The translations under genes and the position numbers were made by a program. The notes under the pieces were generated by a model. It saw only the letters and a list, made by a program, of their open reading frames with translations. It had not been told where the DNA came from and did not search any database. Of a stretch of 64,000 nucleotides of DNA, positions 25,001-31,719 are shown piece by piece. The stretch is taken from contig CAWGKC010000005.1 of the NCBI GenBank assembly GCA_963823105.1, positions 930,001 to 994,000 of the forward strand, written 5' to 3'. The stretch's first letter is position 1; every line of letters begins with the position of its first letter. The stretch comes from JAJYKC01 sp963823105 (GTDB taxonomy: Bacteria > Acidobacteriota > Terriglobia > Bryobacterales > Bryobacteraceae).

Positions 25001-25780
25001 GTTGCGGAAAAACTCGAACGCGTCCCCGTGTATCCCGTTCGTCCCGCCCTTCGTCACCACGTTCACCACCGATCCCGAATTGCGCCCGTACTCGGCGTCG
25101 AAGGTGTTCGTCAACACCCGGAACTCCTCGATCGCATCCGGCGACGGCTGAATCGCCGGCGTGGCGATGAATTGGTCGTTGGCGTCCCCGCCGTTCACGC
25201 TGAAGTTATTCGCCCGCCCGCGCCCCCCGTTCACCGACACCACTCCCGGATTGTCGCTTCCGGCGAACAGCGCGTACCCCTGCTGCGACTGCACTCCCGG
25301 TTGTAACTGCAGTAACTCGTATGTGTCCCTCGTGTTCAACGGTAAGTTCACCACCGCCCGCGAGTTCATCACCGCTCCCAACTGCGTGCTCGTCGTCTCC
25401 ACCAGCGCCGCCGATTCCGTCGCCGTCACCGTCTGCGTCACCGAGCCGATCTCCAGCGTCGCGTCCACGATCACCACGTGCCCCAGCGTCACATCCACGC
25501 GCTCCTGCACGAATTTCTTAAAGCCGTCCGTTTCGATCTCTACCGAGTAGGCGCCCACCGGCACCGCCGGCAGCACGTAATCGCCCTTGGCGTCCGTCAC
25601 CGTGCTCCGCGTCAGCGCCGCCCCCTCCTGTTTCGCCGTCACCCTCGCCCCGGCGATCACCAGCCCCGACGGGTCTTTCACCGTCCCCCTCAACTCCCCG
25701 CTCGTTTGCGCCAACAGGGGCGCTCCCAGAACCAATCCCGCTAAAACGAGGCGGATCGGCTCCCCAAACTTCTTCGACAT
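22049..25780 (-). CDS. Oar-like TonB-dependent receptor with carboxypeptidase-regulatory domain
   Basis: A 1243-residue outer-membrane protein. A signal peptide (MSKKFGEPIRLVLAGLVLGA, then PLLAQ) is followed by a carboxypeptidase-regulatory-like domain at about 27-110 (SGELRGTVKDPSGLVIAGA), then a plug domain with NLPLNTRDTYELLQLQPGV and EFRVLTNTFDAEYGRNSG at about 130-260, and a long beta-barrel ending in an aromatic residue (FALKLIW). These Oar-like proteins are greatly expanded in Acidobacteriota; their ligands are mostly unknown. It lies 78 bases upstream of the aminotransferase gene and reads into the polyamine block, so it may belong to that uptake route, though this is only positional. 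Confidence 0.9.
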   Translation of the reverse strand: MSKKFGEPIRLVLAGLVLGAPLLAQTSGELRGTVKDPSGLVIAGARVTAKQEGAALTRSTVTDAKGDYVLPAVPVGAYSVEIETDGFKKFVQERVDVTLGHVVIVDATLEIGSVTQTVTATESAALVETTSTQLGAVMNSRAVVNLPLNTRDTYELLQLQPGVQSQQGYALFAGSDNPGVVSVNGGRGRANNFSVNGGDANDQFIATPAIQPSPDAIEEFRVLTNTFDAEYGRNSGSVVNVVTKGGTNGIHGDAFEFFRNRDLNTRGFFDTINPQFNQNQFGGTLGGPIKKDKTFFFVSIEDRQIVQGLPSDLVTVPTAAERGGDFSQGPSGPQSTFAGTLNDANMAGVLNNRPGCSSAVAGEGGAPIAAGTAWASIFPNNKIPTQCFDPTAVALMNRYVPLANSGFNTYQSVPNFRDSGIQGTLRLDHKISDKHQLNFYYYADDDSTLQPFSNFQAAGANVPGFGSVFDERNQQFNLSETWTASPTVVNEARFTYFREGQLAFNHPQNTSLIQNVCGTGVAAGTCFSSPGNPQAGITPNLGAAHEGVPFINISGGFSIGNNSEGELPQIGNTFQWSDNLSKVSGNHTMKFGADVRRMRFDQTLYYNVNGSFSFNSGGTNDVGSDNLFTDYLLGLPNTYTQGSAQNENVRSTQLFLFAQDSWKIRKSLTLNYGLRWELDTPLTDIGQHVQTFRPGQVTSIYPCQLAANNPLVQTFGTTSCGQGSAGDSVFPLGLVFPGDKGIPAGMTQTYYKAFAPRIGLAWSPSAASGVLHTLLGDAGKTSVRMGWGMFYNPIEQLVLEQFSAEPPFGGSIALSNTMFNTPFIGQNGSTSPNPFNGILNPPRNQPVDWSSFRPLLLYGQFQPNIRTQYSEQYNFTIQRELPSDILLQIGYVGTQGHRLLASHDLNYGLAQPCLDLNSVLGAGTCGPFGADSSYTIPANAIPAGFTFHLPYGPQPTITGPNPNPITLVGLRKYSSPNCNPLTGAGCPPDGVPVYSSIFAEDTIGNSNYNSLQVSAEKRFSRGLQFQAAYTFSKSIDDASSFENVLNPLNYRLSRSLSLFDARQRFVTSYFYQFPHMDVHGFADKVLNGWETSGILTFQSGFPVPIMSSDDLELMNSFFFSSPGEPNQVAPLQRLNPRNPLNLAFNPSAFQQPANLGVIGNSPRSVCCGPGINNMDFSMLKDTQIDERFKMEFRAEMFNVFNHAQFSKVDGNISDGLPAQGGTFGKVLQARPPRLVQFALKLIW

Positions 25781-25921
25781 AACCCTTCATCCCCTTCAAT
25801 TCGTCGAGACGACGCCGCGGCATGGCGGCATTCCGTCTCCAGATTGAAACCCAGTTTCCTAGAGCCTATTCGAGGCGCTTCCCCAAGTCAAGGCTCGTCC
25901 CGCGGCATTACACTAATCCTC

Positions 25922-27871
25922 ATGACCCTCCGCGCCGCCCTTTGCCTGCTCTCGACGCCCCTCCTCGTCCCCGCCGCCGTCACCGCCGTTCACATCGACC
26001 ACCGCTCCGGCGTCGAACAAGGCCGCCCCTTCGGCTCCTCCGGCCCCTACGAACGCATCTCCGGAACCGTCTCCTTCGCTGTCGATCCCACCCTCCCCGC
26101 CAACCGACTCGTCCGCGATCTCGCCCTTGCCCCGCGCAGCGCCCAAGGCCTCGTCGAGTTCTCCGCCGATTTCTATCTCCTCCGCCCCCGCGACCCCGCC
26201 CACTCCAACGGCGCCGTCCTCTTCGAAGTCTCCAACCGCGGCCACAAAGGCATGATCGCCTTCTTCGACCTCGCCTCCGCCTCGCCCCATCCCGGCACAG
26301 TCTCCGGCGACCTCGGCGATCCCTATCTCCTCGAAGAAGGCTACACCATCGTCTGGCTCGGCTGGCAATTCGACACCCCGCCCGGCGACGACATCCTCCA
26401 CCTCTTCTCCCCCGTCGCCAAGAATCCCGACGGCTCTCCTATTCGCGGCCAGGTCCGCAGCGACTTCGTTCCCGACCGCACCGAATCCGAAGCCTCCCTC
26501 GGCGACATGGGCCACCAACCCTACCCCGCCATCGTCGACGCTCCCGCCCAACTCACCGTCCGCGCCCACGTCGAAGATCCGCGCCGCCTCGTCCCCCGCG
26601 ATCGCTGGAGCTTCACCGCCAACGGCGCAGCCGTCACCCTCCAGGGCGGCTTCGAACCCGGCCTCATCTACGAGGTCCTCTACACCGCCGCCAATCCTCC
26701 CATCGCCGGCCTCGGCCCGGCCGCCATCCGCGATTTCATCTCCTTCCTCAAACACGGCGGCCCTTCCACACCGCTCGGCGATCCGTCCGCGTCTCTCCAC
26801 CGCGCCATCGGCTACGGCGTCAGCCAAAGCGGCCGCTTCCTCCGCAACTTCCTCTACGACGGTTTCAACGCCGACGAGCGCGGCCGCATCGTCTTCGACG
26901 GCGTCTGGGCCCACGTCGCCGGCGCCGGCCGCGGCAACTTCAATTACCGCTTCGCCCAAGCCTCCCGCGACGCCCGGCCCTTCCTGAATTTCTTCTACCC
27001 CGTCGACATCTTCCCCTTCACCGATCTCCCCGAAACCGATCCCGTCACCGGCGCCCGCGGCGGACTTCTCGACCGCGCCACCGCCGCCTCCGTCGTCCCC
27101 AAAATCTTCTACACCAACGGCTCCTATGAGTACTGGGGCCGCGCCGCCGCCCTCATCCACGTCACTCCCGACGGCGCCGCCGACGCCCCGCTCGCCCCCA
27201 ACACCCGCATCTATTTCGTTGCCGGCGCGCAACACGGCCCGGGCCGTCTCCCCCTCGCCACCGATGTCGCCCGCTACCCCGCCAATCCCAATGACTACCG
27301 CTTCCTCCTTCGCGCCCTCCTCCGCGACATGAACGCCTGGATCAAGGACGGCCAGGCGCCGCCGCCATCCACTTACCCGCACCGCGCCCAACTCACCACC
27401 CCCGCCGCGCTCGGCTTCCCCAAGTCCATCGGCGCCGTCCCGCCCGCGACGTATCACAAGGCCTATCACGCCGATTACGGCCCGCAGTTCGTAACCGCAG
27501 GCATCGTCTCCGAACCACCCAAAATCGGCGCCGCCTTTCCCCTCCTCGTCCCCCGCGTCGACGAAAGCGGCAACGACCTCGGCGGCATCCGCCTCCCCGA
27601 ACTCGCCGTCCCCCTCGCCACCTACACCGGCTGGAACTACCGCCCTCCCTCCACCGGAGCCCCCGAGGAAATGGCCTCTTTCATCGGATCGTTCTTCGTA
27701 TTCCCCCAAGCCAAAATCGAGCGCCTCTATCCAACCCCCGCCGACTATTACACCCGCATCCAATCCGCCGCCACCGCCCTGGCCGCGCAGCGCCTAATCC
27801 TCAACCGCGACATCCCCCGCCTCCTCGCCCGCGCCCACGAAGAATGGAGCCTCTTCGCCGAAGCGAAGTAG
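25922..27871 (+). CDS. Secreted alpha/beta-hydrolase domain protein (Abhydrolase_10-like)
   Basis: A 649-residue exported protein. The signal peptide is MTLRAALCLLSTPLLVPAA. The body begins VTAVHIDHRSGVEQGRPFGSSGPYERISG and carries the nucleophile-elbow motif GYGVSQSGRFLRNFLYDGF, with NGSYEYWGR and GAQHGPG later as likely catalytic-loop elements. This matches the alpha/beta-hydrolase-domain proteins of unknown substrate common in Acidobacteriota and Proteobacteria. ATG 25922 was chosen over an in-frame upstream start at 25844 because the signal peptide begins there. It diverges from the TonB receptor across a 141-base gap in which I see no clear promoter. Confidence 0.82.
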   Translation: MTLRAALCLLSTPLLVPAAVTAVHIDHRSGVEQGRPFGSSGPYERISGTVSFAVDPTLPANRLVRDLALAPRSAQGLVEFSADFYLLRPRDPAHSNGAVLFEVSNRGHKGMIAFFDLASASPHPGTVSGDLGDPYLLEEGYTIVWLGWQFDTPPGDDILHLFSPVAKNPDGSPIRGQVRSDFVPDRTESEASLGDMGHQPYPAIVDAPAQLTVRAHVEDPRRLVPRDRWSFTANGAAVTLQGGFEPGLIYEVLYTAANPPIAGLGPAAIRDFISFLKHGGPSTPLGDPSASLHRAIGYGVSQSGRFLRNFLYDGFNADERGRIVFDGVWAHVAGAGRGNFNYRFAQASRDARPFLNFFYPVDIFPFTDLPETDPVTGARGGLLDRATAASVVPKIFYTNGSYEYWGRAAALIHVTPDGAADAPLAPNTRIYFVAGAQHGPGRLPLATDVARYPANPNDYRFLLRALLRDMNAWIKDGQAPPPSTYPHRAQLTTPAALGFPKSIGAVPPATYHKAYHADYGPQFVTAGIVSEPPKIGAAFPLLVPRVDESGNDLGGIRLPELAVPLATYTGWNYRPPSTGAPEEMASFIGSFFVFPQAKIERLYPTPADYYTRIQSAATALAAQRLILNRDIPRLLARAHEEWSLFAEAK

Positions 27872-27934
27872 CGCGACAACATCCCCGGCCCGGAGCGGTT
27901 ACCGGCGCGCCCTCGGAGGAAAAAGAGCTGGTGG

Positions 27935-28363
27935 TCAAGCCCGAACGACAGTGAGGCCGGGGACCATCTCGAAGTGGCGGGCATTCCCGGTCGCCACCCC
28001 GAAGCCAAGCTGTAGGGCGGTAGCCGCGATCAACAAGTCTTCGAAAGCGATGGTCACGCCTTGGGCTGCCTGGGCGCCCTCGATGCGCCCGGCGATCCGG
28101 GCCGTCTCGACGGTGACCGGGTAAACTGGCACGTCTCGAACGAGTTCATCGACGAACGCCTGCCGCCGTTGCCGCCGTTCGTCGGTTCCGGCGCGCTGGA
28201 TGCCGTGCGTAAGTTCCACGATGGTCACCACGGAGAGGCCCACCTCCATTTCGCCGTAACCCGTTTTGAGTTGTTCGAGGATCTGTCGCACGCTATGCCC
28301 CCGCCGCTCCCCGGCGATCGCCACGTCGGAGTCGAGGATCAGTCCCAAGCAGGCGGGTTCCAC
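27935..28363 (-). CDS. PIN-domain toxin, VapC-like
   Basis: A 142-residue PIN-domain ribonuclease. The first acidic residue is in GLILDSDVAI, a conserved Glu in TIVELTHGIQRA, and the C-terminal acidic pair in TIAFEDLLIAATAL, followed by TGNARHFEMVPGL. All four positions of a PIN active site are present, so it should be active. It overlaps the antitoxin gene upstream by 25 bases, the normal layout of a VapBC pair. The target RNA is unknown. Confidence 0.85.
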   Translation of the reverse strand: MEPACLGLILDSDVAIAGERRGHSVRQILEQLKTGYGEMEVGLSVVTIVELTHGIQRAGTDERRQRRQAFVDELVRDVPVYPVTVETARIAGRIEGAQAAQGVTIAFEDLLIAATALQLGFGVATGNARHFEMVPGLTVVRA

Positions 28364-28635
28364 GGCTTGCGATCGCGGACGATCTCCTCCACGTCGGCGG
28401 CGAAGTCCGAATCAAGCGCGGGAACCTGCCCGGCTTCCTTCTCGTGCGCTTCTGCTAGCGCGATGCACTCCGAAATGGTCCGGCGCGCCGGAGCGGCCGC
28501 GCGGACAACCGCGAGCGGTTGCGCGTCGCGTTCGATAACGACCTCGGCGCCGGCCTGAACTCGTCTCAGGATGGCGGCAAGATCGCGCACCGCATCGGCT
28601 TCGCTGATGTGTAGCGGCTCCATACCTGCGATCAT
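28339..28635 (-). CDS. VapB-like antitoxin
   Basis: A 98-residue antitoxin with a Phd/VapB-type N-terminus (PLHISEADAVRDLAAILRRV, then an EVVIERD strand) and an acidic, flexible C-terminus ending PWNPPAWD that should wrap the PIN toxin. The start at 28635 is preceded by a strong AGGAGG. A clear paralogue lies at 30598-30882. As with other VapB proteins it probably binds its own promoter. Confidence 0.8.
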   Translation of the reverse strand: MIAGMEPLHISEADAVRDLAAILRRVQAGAEVVIERDAQPLAVVRAAAPARRTISECIALAEAHEKEAGQVPALDSDFAADVEEIVRDRKPWNPPAWD

Positions 28636-28848
28636 AGCGTTTCCTCCTCCTCCCCGCCGTCGTCCTCGGATGCGGCATTCCGTTTATTGATAGCCCGCGC
28701 CGCGGCAGGATCAGCGCGGCGGCCCCACCTGCGCGGCACAAGCCGCTCCAGTTCGAGCCGGCGTCTCCCGCGCCCGCTCATCTCCAGCCATCAATGCAAC
28801 TCCCGGGCGCCCCACGATGCGCGCCAATAGTTCATCCGCGTGTGACCA

Positions 28849-29290
28849 TCTAGACGCCCTGCCGCACCTTCGCCGGCAACGCATGCGGATTGCTTGCCGC
28901 CCCGTTCCGGTCCGTCATTACCCGCATGCTCTCCACTCCGCCCCTCCCCATCATAGCCATACCCCGCCGACCCGTTCTCCGCGCTCGCGATCCCCGTCTG
29001 CCGCTCCTCCCCGTCGTAGCTCACCGTATACGGCGCGATCAGCGTCTCGTTCCCCGCGTTGTCGTACCCAAATTTCGTCGTCGCCAACCGGTTCGTCGAA
29101 GCGTTGTAGTTACTCTGCGCCACCGGCGTCAGCGGCGACAACCCAATCCCCGTCACCCCGCTCACCCACCGGTTCCCAAACCCGTCGTACCCATAACCCT
29201 CCGACCAGATCCCCGTCTCCCCCGCCGCCGTCAACCGGTTCAACCCGTCGTACCCCAACGTCCGCTGGGCACCGGCGCGGCCCGGCGATG
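28849..29290 (-). pseudogene. RHS/YD-repeat protein fragment
   Basis: Remnant of an RHS-type protein, with YD-repeat signatures GYDGLNRLTAAGE, YGYDGFGNRW, FGYDNAGNETL and GYGYDGEGR. It begins abruptly near 29290 with no start or upstream RHS core. Near 28920 the frame breaks: shifting by one base gives a plausible tail (SMRVMTDRNGAASNPHALPA) ending at 28849. About 145 residues remain of a protein that is usually over 1000, so it is a fragment; no immunity gene or toxin tip is recognisable. Confidence 0.75.
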
Positions 29291-29439
29291 AACGAAAACG
29301 CCGGTTCGATACGACCCAGTGGTCCTACCCGGAAGTGGAGAAAGGCCCCCTCCTGCCGATCGAAAGCTCCTTTCGCCGCGATATGATGAAGGAAGCGGCC
29401 CGGCGCTTTGCCAACGCCGAAACCGGAGATTCTCGATGA
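29283..29439 (+). pseudogene. Unrecognised gene fragment (C-terminal end)
   Basis: An open frame on the plus strand with protein-like composition (DERKRRFDTTQWSYPEVEKG, then a stretch ending RFANAETGDSR) that stops at 29439, overlapping the ATG of the next gene by TGA/ATGA. It has no start of its own and abuts the broken end of the RHS fragment, so it may be the tail of a gene whose front was lost. I do not recognise the family. Confidence 0.35.
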
Positions 29440-29687
29440 CCGATCCCCGCCACCAGGCTCACCAGTTGATTGATCGCGTGCCGGAGACACAGCTCTCGGC
29501 TTTGATCGGCCTGCTCCAAACGATCGTCGATCCCGTAGCCACCGCTCTGCGGAACGCGCCCGTGGACGACGAACCCGAGACCGAAGAAGAGAGACGGGCC
29601 GTCGCGGAGGCTCGCGACTGGCTCCAGCGAAACGGCGGTAAAGGCATCCCGCATGAAGAAGCGATGCGGCGGCTCGGGCTGGAGTGA
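29436..29687 (+). CDS. Antitoxin of a RelE/ParE-type module
   Basis: An 83-residue acidic protein: HQAHQLIDRVPETQLSALIG, then PVDDEPETEEERRAVAEA and a tail GIPHEEAMRRLGLE. This matches the small antitoxins that precede RelE-family toxins in many high-GC bacteria. The start is ATG 29436 after GGAG; the stop overlaps the toxin start (GTGA). A diverged copy lies at 30164-30424. Confidence 0.75.
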   Translation: MTDPRHQAHQLIDRVPETQLSALIGLLQTIVDPVATALRNAPVDDEPETEEERRAVAEARDWLQRNGGKGIPHEEAMRRLGLE

Positions 29688-29932
29688 AGGACGTCGAGTG
29701 GACCGCGTCCGCGCTCGACGACATGGCCGCGCTCGATCCGGGCATCGCCCGCCGTCTCAAGCGCGCGGTGGAACGATTCGCCGGCACTGGCGCGGGCGAT
29801 GTGAGACGGCTCCAGGGCATTGACCCGCCCGAGTATCGCCTTCGCGTCGGCGACTACCGCGTCCGATTTCACCTCGAAGGCGAGACCGTCCGGGTTCTCC
29901 GAGTGCGCAATCGACGCGAAGCCTACCGCTGA
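29684..29932 (+). CDS. RelE/ParE-family toxin
   Basis: An 82-residue basic toxin with the RelE fold pattern: VEWTASALDDMAALDPGIARR at the start, then RLQGIDPPEYRLRVGDYRVRF and a C-terminal strand VRVLRVRNRREAYR. The GTG start overlaps the antitoxin stop by four bases. The conserved arginines and the terminal RREAYR are intact, so the module looks whole. It probably cleaves mRNA on the ribosome, as RelE homologues do; ParE-type gyrase inhibition is an alternative. Confidence 0.82.
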   Translation: MKDVEWTASALDDMAALDPGIARRLKRAVERFAGTGAGDVRRLQGIDPPEYRLRVGDYRVRFHLEGETVRVLRVRNRREAYR

Positions 29933-30163
29933 CCGGTCCGGCATCCGCTCGGGCGGTCAAACAACCCCACAACCAGCGAGCCTCCATCCGGCTCCTCGAC
30001 GGGGGACTGCATTGTCAATAAGCTCGATCTCCTCGCCCCGATGGTCCGCCCGTCGATGTCACAATGCGCCTAGGCACTCGACGCCAACATCCACGATCCC
30101 GAATTGGCCCGAGATCCAACGTCAATGATCCGATGGCCGAACCTTAGCCGCCAGGAGGAAACT

Positions 30164-30424
30164 ATGGCAACCAAACCCGATCAAGAACGCCGGCAGGCCC
30201 ACGCATTGCTCGATATGCTGCCGGTCGAGAAGCTCAACGCCGTCCGGAGCCTGCTCGAGGTCATGGTGGGACCGCCGGCGCGCTCCCTGGCCCTCGCGCC
30301 CGTCGAAGACGAAGAGATCACGCCTGGGACAGCCAGTGCGCTCGATCGCGCCCGCGCCTCGCTCGCCTGCGAGGAGGGCATCCCGCACGAAGACATCCTG
30401 CGCGAGTTCGGGCTGACGAAGTGA
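30164..30424 (+). CDS. Second RelE-partner antitoxin, toxin lost
   Basis: An 86-residue paralogue of the antitoxin at 29436: QAHALLDMLPVEKLNAVRSL, PVEDEEITPGTASALDRA, ending GIPHEDILREFGLTK. A very good AGGAGG at 30153-30158 serves ATG 30164. The gene looks intact, but the toxin that should follow is only a 3' scrap (30465-30620), so this is an orphan antitoxin. Confidence 0.72.
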   Translation: MATKPDQERRQAHALLDMLPVEKLNAVRSLLEVMVGPPARSLALAPVEDEEITPGTASALDRARASLACEEGIPHEDILREFGLTK

Positions 30425-30464
30425 CGGAGGATGCCGCGCCCCAGCGGATCGCGGCCCTCTGGTC

Positions 30465-30620
30465 GCCGGAAGCTTGCGCTGCGGCGACTATCGAGTGTTC
30501 TTCGATTGCAAGGACGAGAACGCCATTGCAATCACCGCCGTCCGCAACCGCCGCGACGCCTACCGCCCATCCGTGATCGCGGCGCCAGAATCCAGGACTA
30601 ATCCCACGCCGGCGGGTTGA
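30465..30620 (+). pseudogene. RelE-type toxin, 3' remnant
   Basis: Only the last third of a RelE-like toxin survives: SLRCGDYRVFFDCKDENA, then ITAVRNRRDAYR, which lines up with LRVGDYRVRF and LRVRNRREAYR of the intact toxin at 29684. The frame then runs on into unrelated sequence to a stop at 30620, crossing the 3' ends of the opposite-strand antitoxin. The 5' two thirds are missing. Confidence 0.7.
30560..30607 (-). pseudogene. VapC-type toxin, 5' remnant
   Basis: In the reading register that a toxin would use relative to the antitoxin at 30598-30882 there remain about 15 codons, GLVLDSGAAITDGR then a stop, matching GLILDSDVAIAG at the start of the intact PIN toxin. The rest of the toxin is gone. 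The matching register and residues make this a true scrap, although short. Confidence 0.55.
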
Positions 30621-30882
30621 GCGGCTCCCGATGGCTGTTGATAATGTCTTCGAGATTCCTGGCGAAATCTTCGTCCAGCGTTGCGTGCGAGCCGCGCGTC
30701 TTGGCCAGCGCGATGCATTCATCGATGGGACGTCCGCGGAACTGCGACGCCTTAATCACGGCGACGGCCCGGTGATCCTGCTCGATCACCACCTCAACCC
30801 CCTGCCGCACCCGCTCCAGCACCGAATGCAGATCGCGCGCCACATCCGCTTCGCTCATATGCACGGTAGCCATCGCCACCAT
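30598..30882 (-). CDS. Second VapB-like antitoxin, toxin lost
   Basis: A 94-residue paralogue of the antitoxin at 28339: HMSEADVARDLHSVLERV, EVVIEQDHRAVAVIKASQF, DECIALAKT and the identical C-terminal PLNPPAWD-type ending. The start is 30882 or 30873; I use the former because it aligns with the start of the first copy. It is intact but faces only a 15-codon toxin scrap, so it is an orphan and might still neutralise the toxin of the first pair. Confidence 0.72.
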   Translation of the reverse strand: MVAMATVHMSEADVARDLHSVLERVRQGVEVVIEQDHRAVAVIKASQFRGRPIDECIALAKTRGSHATLDEDFARNLEDIINSHREPLNPPAWD

Positions 30883-31013
30883 TATAACCGCCGCCCGCAC
30901 CCGTTCCCCGCTTTCTTCCGCCTCCATCTCCCACCCCTCCAACAACATCCCGCCCTCCTCTCACCCGCCCGCCCCCTCCCCATGCCAAACTCGCTTAGGA
31001 GTTAACCCTACCC

Positions 31014-31625
31014 ATGGCCACCGAAAAACAGATCCTCGCCAACCGCGCCAACGCCGCCAAATCCCGCGGCCCCAAAACCCCCGCCGGCAAAGCCCGCGCC
31101 TCCCAAAACGCCCACAAACACCTTCTCAAAGCCTGCAACGTCATCGCGATCGGCGAAGACCACAACGCCTTCAACGCTTTCCTCGGCTCCTACTCCACCC
31201 GCTTCCAACCCGCCGACGACGTCGAGGCCGACCTCGTCGAAGACCTCGCCGTCGCCGCCTGGAAGCGCCGCCGCTACTGGTGCCTCGAAGCCAGACTCTT
31301 CAACCAGTCCCGCATTGAGTTCTTGAAGCTTGCCGAGCCTCAGGAATTCGCCGTCGGCCCAACCCACATCGACGCCAAAGTCCTCCGCGAACTCTCCGAC
31401 GAAACCAACGCCCTCCAGCTCATCGGCCGCTTCCAATCCGCTCACGACCGCGCCTACCGCCGCGCCCTCGAAGCCCTCCGCTCTCTCCAGACCGCCCGCA
31501 AAAACGAACCCAATTTAGCCAATATTCCGCTCTCCTCCGCCGCCCGTCGGCCGCCCGTAAGCCGTGCCCTGTCAGCAAAACACGTGGCAGCCGCCGAAGC
31601 CCGCCACGCCGCGGCCTTCGGATAA
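31014..31625 (+). CDS. Conserved hypothetical protein (SRGPKTPAGKAR family)
   Basis: A 203-residue cytoplasmic protein that starts MATEKQILANRANAAKSRGP and KTPAGKARASQNAHKHLL. This N-terminal block recurs in many Acidobacteriota and Planctomycetota proteins of unknown function, sometimes labelled transposase-like without clear support. The middle is helical and charged with a KRRRYWCLEARLFNQ segment; the tail is low complexity. No catalytic motif is evident. Confidence 0.7.
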   Translation: MATEKQILANRANAAKSRGPKTPAGKARASQNAHKHLLKACNVIAIGEDHNAFNAFLGSYSTRFQPADDVEADLVEDLAVAAWKRRRYWCLEARLFNQSRIEFLKLAEPQEFAVGPTHIDAKVLRELSDETNALQLIGRFQSAHDRAYRRALEALRSLQTARKNEPNLANIPLSSAARRPPVSRALSAKHVAAAEARHAAAFG

Positions 31626-31719
31626 AAAATGCCAAACGAACCCAATTTTGCGCCCGCATCCGCCGATCGTGTAGACTCAAACTCCATGCCCCGTCCACGA
31701 CCCCGGCCTTGATCCCGAC

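Noticed and set aside
28632..28781. A 49-codon frame (MSGRGRRRLELERLVPRRWG...) on the minus strand ending in an ATGA overlap with the VapB-like start
   Set aside because: The overlap is suggestive, but composition is what random high-GC sequence gives, there is no ribosome binding site at its ATG and no family resemblance; the antitoxin has its own strong AGGAGG.
29933..30163. Possible small gene or RNA in the gap between the RelE-type toxin and the second antitoxin
   Set aside because: Only short frames without start signals and no clear hairpin; nothing that can be supported.
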